Origin: Malaya genurostris
Taxonomy: Eukaryota; Arthropoda; Insecta; Diptera; Culicidae
DNA length: 64,000 bases
NCBI RefSeq assembly: GCF_030247185.1
Contig: NC_080571.1
Location: 145,430,964 to 145,494,963 of the forward strand
Direction of reading: 5' to 3'
Positions within the stretch are counted from its first letter, which is position 1. Every line of letters starts with the position of its first letter. A program made the position numbers and the translations under genes. This document shows, in pieces, positions 57,413-64,000 of this stretch. The notes below the pieces were generated by a model, which made no database searches, was not told the DNA's origin, and saw only the letters and a program-made list of their open reading frames with translations.

Positions 57413-57523
57413 TCTATATATTCACATCCTTGCTCTCTCTTGAGTACTATCATTCTATAATTTTCATTTTCTGTTTCTACAAAAATGGTCTCTGGTTAGG
57501 TGAATATCGCATAAAAAGAAAAA
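57400..57523 (-). repeat. Right arm, 124-bp perfect inverted repeat
   Basis: It is the exact inverted copy of 56740-56863. Confidence 0.95.
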
Positions 57524-57552
57524 GAAATATTGACTTAGTCGTCAAAAAGAAA

Positions 57553-57746
57553 AAAGGTGGGTGGGTAATGTCAGAGACATAACTGGATGTCGTGAATACG
57601 AAAAAACTGATACGCCCCCATCACTTTTCCGAATATCAGTTAGTTGATTGATTGTATGAATTGTGCAAGCTTTCCTCTTTTTCACTAATAGAGTTTGAAG
57701 CGATGCACCTACATTAAAGTACAGATTAGTTACATTAAACAGCTAC
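57553..57746 (-). mobile_element. HINE-E, reverse orientation, cut by the BEL element
   Basis: It starts with the complement of the family tail (A-run, GGTGGGTGGGTAATG), the hairpin ATGTCAGAGACAT and TGTCGTGAATACGA (57588-57601). It then follows HINE-C in reverse (compare 24545-24660) until a TTACATTAAACA stretch, where the BEL LTR begins at 57747. The remainder presumably lies beyond the window. Confidence 0.85.
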
Positions 57747-58187
57747 TGTGGGGGTGGTGATAAAACCAACTTTGACAGCAAACAAGTTTTTAATTCGGAA
57801 TGCTTCAACTGCAATTATATTTATTTTAGGTTAGGTTTTAACAATTTTCATTTAGTTTACTTACAATTATTTGGTGAACCGCTAGGATTAATGAACGGGT
57901 CTTATCAACGAAATCTGTATCTGCGATCTTCGTACTGTAAATATTGTAAATAGCAAAGTGACAATTGTAAATATTGTAGATTTTAACTTACATTTAAGAT
58001 AACTGATAACTGAATTCAAATTTCTAGGAATATATGTACATAGATTTTAACAAATTTTAGACGACTTTTAATCGCGTCTTTTCACTTGCAAACTTTTACT
58101 TATTCTAGTTTTTCTTCTTCTGCTTCTCACTTTTTTGACGGTTCGCTGACTCAGCGTTGCCAGCCTTACCATCACGACGGCTCAACG
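57747..58187 (-). repeat. BEL 3' LTR (about 441 bp)
   Basis: On the minus strand it runs from about TTGAGCCGTCGTGATGG to CACCCCCACA. A TGTTGAGCC start would be typical of BEL; here the first bases read CGTTGAGCC. An AATAAA signal lies near 57825-57835 and short TAAATATTGTA repeats near 57935-57975. The boundaries are estimates because the other LTR is not visible. Confidence 0.7.
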
Positions 58188-58194
58188 TGTTCCC

Positions 58195-61100
58195 TTACTT
58201 GCTGCAGTCACCAAGCGACGAAGTAACGGAGGGTCCACCGTCACAATCCCCCGCCCGTAAATCCTGGTGATGGTTCTCTTCTGAAGACTCGGATTTACCT
58301 TTCTTCATGACGTCCAATACCGCCAAGTTCACTACCGCTCGCTTCAGTACACCTGTCGGTGTTTGAACCCAAGCTTGACGAACACGGCCATCCTGTCCGG
58401 GAACCACATCGATTACACGCCCACGCACCCACTGGTTTCTCGCCGTTCCGCTCACCACCACAACTAGGTCTCCTACTGCAATATCCTTTACTTCGTCGAA
58501 CCATTTACACCGACGCGTAATCACCGGCAAGTATTCTTTCACCCAGCGCTTCCAAAACTCGTCGCACAAATGCCGCGCTAGGTTCCAGCTGCTACGGAGT
58601 GTCTCTCCACGATCTACTGGTACAATCGGAAGAACCTTCTTCCCGTTCGAGCTTCCTAACAAGAAGTGATTTGGCGTTAGAGCTTCTTGTTCCGCAGATT
58701 CTAGTGGCACGTAAGTGAGAGGTCTACTGTTGATCATCATTTCGGCTTCGCATAGAATCGTGAGTAACGTTTCATCATCAGGTTTGCGTGGTGCATCTAA
58801 CAACGCACCGATCGCCGTTTTAACCGAACGAACTAACCGCTCCCATACGCCGCCCATGTGTGGCGTAGCGGGTGGGGTGAATCTCCACCTTGTCTCAGCA
58901 TTCGTGAAAGTTTCTGCAAGAGCTTGATTGCGCATCTCGATTTCCCTTTTTAGGATATTGTTAGCGCCTACAAAACACGTTCCGTTATCCGAATGGAACT
59001 CTGCCGGAGGACCTCTTCGAGAGATGAAACGTCTCACCGCCATGATACAAGCCTCGGTTGTGAGACTGTAGACCACCTCGAGGTGCACTGCTCGCACGGT
59101 AAGGCAGGTGAATAAAGCTACCCAGCGCTTAACCTGGTTTCTACCGACTTTTACCAACACTGGCCCGAAGTAGTCCAGACCAACAAAGGAGAATTTTACG
59201 AATGGTGTCAAACGGATTGCCGGAAGAGAAGCCATCGGCGGAGGTTTTGGCGTTGCTTTTGCGACGCGACACCAGACACAGTTGTTCGTCACTCTTTTAA
59301 TCAGTTCTCGTAGTCTCGGGATCTCGAAACGCTGTCGCATTTCGTTAACGATGGTTTCTCGGTTGGCATGGCGGAAACGGCGATGATACCAGTCTACAAT
59401 TAGAGATGAGATAAGGTGCTGTTTGGGCAAAATAACTGGAAACTTAGCTTCGAATGGTGCAAATGGTGCTGCACCAATTTTGCCACGTTTTCGAACGACT
59501 CCCTTCTTGTCCATAAAGGGCCACATACCGTACAGGGGGCTCGATTTGGCTACAACAGCATGACGAGCTTCCGGGGGTCCTTGTGTACTTCGTAGAACAT
59601 GAACCTCTGTCGAAAACGATTCTTGTTGAGCCAGCTTCCATAGGATTTCTTCCACCTTCTTCAATTCTTCTTGAGTGAAGATGTGCATCTCCAGAGCAAT
59701 TCTAGCTTTCTTCCGGCGCAGGTTTCCGATGAAACGCAAAACGTAAGCTGTTGTTCGCAGTAATTTTGTCCAACTACCAAAACGAGTAACATCCAACATA
59801 GGATCGAAAGTCGTATGTACCATAGATGCTTTAACTTCTGCCAACGTGGTTGTAAATCGTCGCTGTCCAGGCCAGGTTTCTTCTTTTTCCCGTAGAAAGT
59901 TCGGTCCCGCAAACCAGGAACTTGTATGCCCCAGATCGGGATCAGATTTCCATTTGGTGGCCGCATCGGCAATATTCATCTTGGAAGGCAGCCATCTCCA
60001 TTCGCGCTGGTCGCTTGCCATCAGTATTTCTCCAACCCGGACGGCCACAAACTTGGGATATCGGCGGTGGTCGGACTGGATCCACGCAAGAACGGTAGAT
60101 GAATCACTCCAGAGAAATCTTTCTTTAATCGAATACGAATGTGAGTTTTGCACGAATTCCAACAGTCGAACGCCTAATACTGCGGCTTTCAGTTCCAGCT
60201 TCGGGATAGAGAGCGTTTTAAGAGGAGCAATTTTCGTCTTAGCGGCTACTAAAGCTATTTGAATGTCGCTTCTGATCTGTAGGCGGAAATAAGCTACGCA
60301 CGAACATGCGACTTCACTGGCGTCGACGAAAACGTGAAGCTGAAGGGAACTTGTATCGTCCGTCGGTGGAGATCGAAAATAACAACGTGGAATTCGCAGT
60401 GTGTCTAAAGATGGAAAGAATTTCGTCCATCGTCGCCAACGTTCACAGAGATCTTCATTTATTGGATCGTCCCAGGCCAACCCAGCTGCCCAGCAGTCCT
60501 GTATTAAGACCTTGCCATGGACGAGAAAGATCGCTAACAGTCCTAAAGGGTCAAACAAGCTCATAACCACCTTTAACACTTCGCGTTTTGTTGGAATATA
60601 ACCATCGGCAAGAATTGACTGCAAGTCACTTCGGGGAACGAACGTATACGTGAACATGTCTTCTGACGGAATCCATCTCATACCCAGGACAGATTCTGTT
60701 GTGCTCTCGCGCTCCAGTAGTAGATCTTTCGTTGCACTAGCCGAGATTTCGCCGATGCCTTGCAAAACCTCTACCTTGTTGGACAGAAAATTTCTTAACT
60801 CGAACCCGCCCAGCGAATGTACAGTTTTCACGTCGTTTATGACATCGATTGCTTCCTTAACTGTGCGAAAGCTTTCCAGCAGATCGTCCACGTAGTGGCT
60901 ATTTAAAATTACTTCACATGCGCGCGGGAATTTCTTTTCGTACTCTCGAGCGTTTGTATTTTTCACGTGTTGCGCTGATGTCGGCGAGCAGGTTGAACCA
61001 AACGTGCATACGTCCATTATGTACACCGTTGGATTATCTGACGGGGAATCTCTCCAGAGAAAACGCAGAGATTGAGAATCGGGATGACGGATTTTGATCT

Positions 61101-64000
61101 GGTGAAACATTTCTCTAATGTCTCCGCTGACGGCCACCGGAAACTGACGGAAACGACTGAGAACTTTTGGAAGTGGAGTTAGAAGATCGGGTCCTTTTAG
61201 TAAGCTTGAGTTGAACGAAACTCCCTCCACCTTCGCTGACGCGTCCCAAACCAGACGTACTTTAGACGGTTTCTTCGGATTGATGACGATTCCGAGCGGC
61301 AAATACCAGATGCGCTTCGCATCTACGCCACGCAGTTCTTCTTCGGAAGCCTTATGGGCATACCCCTTTTGTAAGTATTCAGCTATTTGACTGCTGACAC
61401 GCTTACTCATCGCCGGATCATTCTGTAATTTACGTTCCAGCGTTCGAAGACGCCGAATCGCCATCGGAAAACTGTCAGGAAAGTTCGGCTCGTCAGACCG
61501 CCAAAGTAAACCGGTTTCAAAACGATTTCCCGTGCGACGCGTTGTTTCAGTAAGAATTCGCCTCGCTCTATTTTCTTCCTTTGACTCAAGTTTCTCGATC
61601 GGGATAGCGATTCCTGTATTCTCGACTGCGAAGTATTCGCGAAGCTGGTCGTTCAGCAACCGATCTGGATCTGGAGATGCACTGACGTGCAAATTGACGA
61701 CTGACCGTTGAATCGGCTTAGATGATCCACAACCATAGATACTCCAACCAAGTCGACATTTGACTGCTACTGGTTCGCTATTTTTCCCTTCGCGTAGCTT
61801 AAGCGGCACCGTTAAGCTCAGATTGTCTAATCCGATGAGCAATTTTGGCTGAACCAGCTCATAATCTTCCATTGGAAGTCCTCGAAGATGAGGAAACTGT
61901 TGTGACAATTCTCGGTAACACATCGATTGAGACGGAAGAACCAAACAACTAACTGTACGAGCATGAAATGATCTTCGCCGTAATTCGTTTTGTTTACTTG
62001 TTATTTCCATTTTCACCTGCTGCGAGTTTTGCTCGACGCGCGTCATGTTTCCAGTCCATTGGAGTGTCAGCGGTTCTGGTTTTCCTGCGATTCCCAACTG
62101 GTTAGCGACAGATTCTTCTAGTAATGTAATTGAAGATCCTTCGTCGATAAACGCAAATACTGTTTGCGATCGGTCTTTACCGAAAAGCACTACTGGAATG
62201 ATACGGAACAGTGGAATTTGTTGCGCACCCTTGCCGACATGACTTGCCGAAACGTTCACAGACGGCGCAGGATGGAGAAGTGTGTTATGGCGTTCCCGAC
62301 AGCCTTCTACCGCACAGCCTTTCCAGGACTTGCAGGGCCATTTCCCGTGATTGTTAAGACAAGTCTTACACAAACCTTTTTGTTGAATAACGTTTACCCT
62401 TTCGCTTACGCAAAGTGATTTGAACCGATGACATTCTATTATCCGATGTCCTTGAAGATTACACATCGCGCACGTTTTGCCATGCTGCTGTTTGCTATCT
62501 CGAATCGCCGATGAGTCCGTTGAATGCGCTTGTACAAAAACTTTCTCCTTCACCTTTTGTTTTTCAGTTTTGGGTGGCCTTCTGAAACACGGCAAGTCGT
62601 AAGTTACTTCCGTGGCAGCGTCCACTAGTTTATCCGTAAACTCGCCAAAAGTAGTGAGTGTGACTGTTTGATATTGGCTTTTGAAAATAGCCCAATCTAG
62701 CTTTAGTTGCCCCGGTAATTTCTCCACCAGCTCCTGCATCAATGACGGATTCGTGAGATGTGCATCCTGTCGCGCTGCTTTAAGATGACCAACGAAATAT
62801 CTAACTGCTATCCCAAACTCCATCAGTGTTTCTAACTTTTCATGTTTTGGAGGTTGAAGACCACGGATTTTCTCCAACAACGTACGAATTAGAAGTTCCG
62901 GTCTGCCGTACATTTTCTCCAACGATTTGATGACGTGCGGCACACATTCAGGAAGAAACAGCTGATTTCGCACCGTATCTTTTGCATGACCGTATAACGC
63001 TCGTTGAAGGCGATTAAGATTTTCAATATTTGTGTACCCACAAGCAGCTGTTGTTTGATCGAAGCAACTAATAAAGGCCGGCCATTCCTCGGGGTTACCG
63101 CCGAATGCTGGCAGATCTTTTCCGATCACTTGACGCGCTGCGATTTGCTGTGGACTTACATAAAACTTGTTTCCCGATTGAAGTTCGGCTTTGCCGGGAG
63201 TATATACAATGCCATCTGTTGTTTGTTCATTACGCTTCGGCGGTACAACAAATGCACTAGCACAGTCTGCACTAGCAGCGGAAGAGAACACAGCTGCGGG
63301 GGTTGAGACGACAGCGTCTGAAGACGGTACGGTTGGTTCTACAGATTCTGGCTTGTCCTCGGGAACTAGCAGACTGTCTAGACGACTACGTTCATTGCCG
63401 CTCACCGAGCTATTAGCGGATTCATCTGTAGGGGGAAGCCCTCTCAGCAAATTTTCTACCAATTTCGCGCTACCGAGTTCCGCATCCATTTGACTGCTAC
63501 TTGAACCAAGCCGCTGCATAAGTTCACGCTTTTTTTCGATTGATTTTTGCCGAATTAACTGTTGCTTTGCCTTGATTATTGCAGCTTCTTGTAATTTGCG
63601 TTCACGTAACGCAGCTTCTTTTTTCAGCAATTCACGCTGTTCCTCCAGCTGTCGCTGTTCCTCCTCCAGCTTCAGTTTTTGTAGCTCTTCCTGTTCATTG
63701 AGCTCTTTCTCCCTCAGCTGGCATTCTTCCTCTATCAGCTTTAGCTCCAATTCCATCGCCGCACGGACACTGGAAGTAACACTCGGTGCAGGATCAGCCG
63801 GTACAGGTTTTTTACTGCGCTTCGATGCAGCCTTACTGCTTGCTCCTTTTGAGGCACCTTTTTTCTCCGCCGTTGGTTTCAATAGCGTGGAATTTTCTTG
63901 AACGGAACATTTCCGGCAGGAATACGGTTTATCCTTGATTTTCTCATCTACGCCGGCACATTTAAAATGTTCCCACCCGTGACACTTATCACATGCAACC
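58195..64000 (-). CDS. BEL/Pao Gag-Pol polyprotein (partial)
   Basis: The frame is open from the window edge (64000) to the stop at 58195. Counted from 63882, domains are: before residue 1, a PHD-like finger (CDKC...WEHFKC...CRKC, 63895-63995); a Glu/Lys/Gln-rich coiled coil (about 40-125); a DUF1759-type Gag region (about 240-420); zinc-knuckle-like CAMCNLQGH and CKTCLNNH (about 475-525); a DUF1758-type protease with FIDEGSS (about 579); reverse transcriptase with HYVDDLLESF (about 997); RNase H with FVDAS (about 1186); integrase HHCC, then GLDYFGP (about 1569), HSDNGTCF (about 1632) and GGVWERL (about 1677); a DUF5641-type C-terminus. The true start codon is outside the window. It looks intact. 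Confidence 0.93.
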   Translation of the reverse strand, partial: VACDKCHGWEHFKCAGVDEKIKDKPYSCRKCSVQENSTLLKPTAEKKGASKGASSKAASKRSKKPVPADPAPSVTSSVRAAMELELKLIEEECQLREKELNEQEELQKLKLEEEQRQLEEQRELLKKEAALRERKLQEAAIIKAKQQLIRQKSIEKKRELMQRLGSSSSQMDAELGSAKLVENLLRGLPPTDESANSSVSGNERSRLDSLLVPEDKPESVEPTVPSSDAVVSTPAAVFSSAASADCASAFVVPPKRNEQTTDGIVYTPGKAELQSGNKFYVSPQQIAARQVIGKDLPAFGGNPEEWPAFISCFDQTTAACGYTNIENLNRLQRALYGHAKDTVRNQLFLPECVPHVIKSLEKMYGRPELLIRTLLEKIRGLQPPKHEKLETLMEFGIAVRYFVGHLKAARQDAHLTNPSLMQELVEKLPGQLKLDWAIFKSQYQTVTLTTFGEFTDKLVDAATEVTYDLPCFRRPPKTEKQKVKEKVFVQAHSTDSSAIRDSKQQHGKTCAMCNLQGHRIIECHRFKSLCVSERVNVIQQKGLCKTCLNNHGKWPCKSWKGCAVEGCRERHNTLLHPAPSVNVSASHVGKGAQQIPLFRIIPVVLFGKDRSQTVFAFIDEGSSITLLEESVANQLGIAGKPEPLTLQWTGNMTRVEQNSQQVKMEITSKQNELRRRSFHARTVSCLVLPSQSMCYRELSQQFPHLRGLPMEDYELVQPKLLIGLDNLSLTVPLKLREGKNSEPVAVKCRLGWSIYGCGSSKPIQRSVVNLHVSASPDPDRLLNDQLREYFAVENTGIAIPIEKLESKEENRARRILTETTRRTGNRFETGLLWRSDEPNFPDSFPMAIRRLRTLERKLQNDPAMSKRVSSQIAEYLQKGYAHKASEEELRGVDAKRIWYLPLGIVINPKKPSKVRLVWDASAKVEGVSFNSSLLKGPDLLTPLPKVLSRFRQFPVAVSGDIREMFHQIKIRHPDSQSLRFLWRDSPSDNPTVYIMDVCTFGSTCSPTSAQHVKNTNAREYEKKFPRACEVILNSHYVDDLLESFRTVKEAIDVINDVKTVHSLGGFELRNFLSNKVEVLQGIGEISASATKDLLLERESTTESVLGMRWIPSEDMFTYTFVPRSDLQSILADGYIPTKREVLKVVMSLFDPLGLLAIFLVHGKVLIQDCWAAGLAWDDPINEDLCERWRRWTKFFPSLDTLRIPRCYFRSPPTDDTSSLQLHVFVDASEVACSCVAYFRLQIRSDIQIALVAAKTKIAPLKTLSIPKLELKAAVLGVRLLEFVQNSHSYSIKERFLWSDSSTVLAWIQSDHRRYPKFVAVRVGEILMASDQREWRWLPSKMNIADAATKWKSDPDLGHTSSWFAGPNFLREKEETWPGQRRFTTTLAEVKASMVHTTFDPMLDVTRFGSWTKLLRTTAYVLRFIGNLRRKKARIALEMHIFTQEELKKVEEILWKLAQQESFSTEVHVLRSTQGPPEARHAVVAKSSPLYGMWPFMDKKGVVRKRGKIGAAPFAPFEAKFPVILPKQHLISSLIVDWYHRRFRHANRETIVNEMRQRFEIPRLRELIKRVTNNCVWCRVAKATPKPPPMASLPAIRLTPFVKFSFVGLDYFGPVLVKVGRNQVKRWVALFTCLTVRAVHLEVVYSLTTEACIMAVRRFISRRGPPAEFHSDNGTCFVGANNILKREIEMRNQALAETFTNAETRWRFTPPATPHMGGVWERLVRSVKTAIGALLDAPRKPDDETLLTILCEAEMMINSRPLTYVPLESAEQEALTPNHFLLGSSNGKKVLPIVPVDRGETLRSSWNLARHLCDEFWKRWVKEYLPVITRRCKWFDEVKDIAVGDLVVVVSGTARNQWVRGRVIDVVPGQDGRVRQAWVQTPTGVLKRAVVNLAVLDVMKKGKSESSEENHHQDLRAGDCDGGPSVTSSLGDCSK

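Larger units (their letters stand above)
56740..57523 (+). mobile_element. Foldback element carrying a hammerhead ribozyme
   Basis: 124-bp perfect inverted repeats (56740-56863 and 57400-57523) enclose about 536 bp. The interior has no ORF; it holds the hammerhead (57005-57111) and a block (57120-57225) that recurs inverted at about 18250-18335. The right inner edge carries an additional 35-bp palindrome (57378-57412). The element lies between HINE-G and HINE-E, both fragments of the same family, so it may have inserted into or beside one HINE. No target duplication was identified, and no reverse transcriptase of Penelope or other type occurs nearby. Confidence 0.75.
57747..64000 (-). mobile_element. 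BEL/Pao LTR retrotransposon, 5' part outside the window
   Basis: A 3' LTR (57747-58187), a short polypurine-like GGGAACACG stretch and one very long Gag-Pol frame that runs off the right edge. No stop or frameshift was found in more than 1,900 codons, so the copy seems recent. It is inserted in HINE-E. The 5' LTR is not in the window, so LTR age cannot be read. Confidence 0.92.

Overview
The window is AT-rich, intron-bearing-style eukaryotic repeat DNA, almost certainly from a dipteran insect and most likely a mosquito. The reasons are the mix of families: a gypsy-type errantivirus with env and a serine-tRNA-type primer site, Jockey-, I-, CR1-like and Lian/LOA-like LINEs, a BEL element with an N-terminal PHD-like finger, a mariner, a PIF/Harbinger element, and a dispersed tandem repeat whose ends (around 35040-35330) resemble a repeat I associate with culicid genomes. 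The species call is inference. I see no convincing host gene, no tRNA or rRNA gene and no CRISPR array: practically everything is transposable element inserted into transposable element.

Layout. 1-3600: decayed Jockey-clade LINE (J1, +) broken by a Helentron-like element (HINE-A). 3617-11023: a (TA)n tract split by a young 7.2-kb errantivirus (gypsy-1, -; gag, pol, env, two LTRs, TATA target duplication). About 11031-27230: an old gypsy copy (gypsy-2, -) carrying a mariner (11297-12163), a retroposon fragment (12492-12755) and HINE-B. HINE-B is itself split by an 11.45-kb Harbinger transposon (15236-26689, TTA duplication), which contains HINE-C, which is split by a structurally intact Jockey-clade LINE (J2, 19574-23717, 16-bp duplication). 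27231-28400: a dispersed repeat (RepB). 28586 to about 41190: a third gypsy copy (gypsy-3, +) interrupted by a TTAA-flanked foldback element (28990-38780) that in turn holds a CR1-like LINE, two RepC elements and HINE-D, plus a TA-flanked MITE in the integrase region. 41318-44436: a TA-flanked element containing a 5'-truncated I-clade LINE. 44770-47480: HINE-F and a minus-strand J1 5' end holding a Lian/LOA-type ORF1 derivative. 48541-55985: a decayed, longer I-clade LINE. 56431-57746: HINE pieces and a foldback element. 57747-64000: an apparently intact BEL/Pao element (-) running off the right edge.

The most notable item is at 57005-57111: a sequence that folds as a complete type III hammerhead ribozyme (GUC cleavage triplet, all invariant core bases, three stems), lying between 124-bp perfect inverted repeats. 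The second is the HINE family itself: seven copies that share a 14-bp terminal motif, the same motif inverted near the other end, a 3' hairpin and T-run insertion sites. Because copies of the same repeat occur both interrupted and uninterrupted within the window, several insertions have their empty site in the same sequence, so the order of insertion can be read directly.
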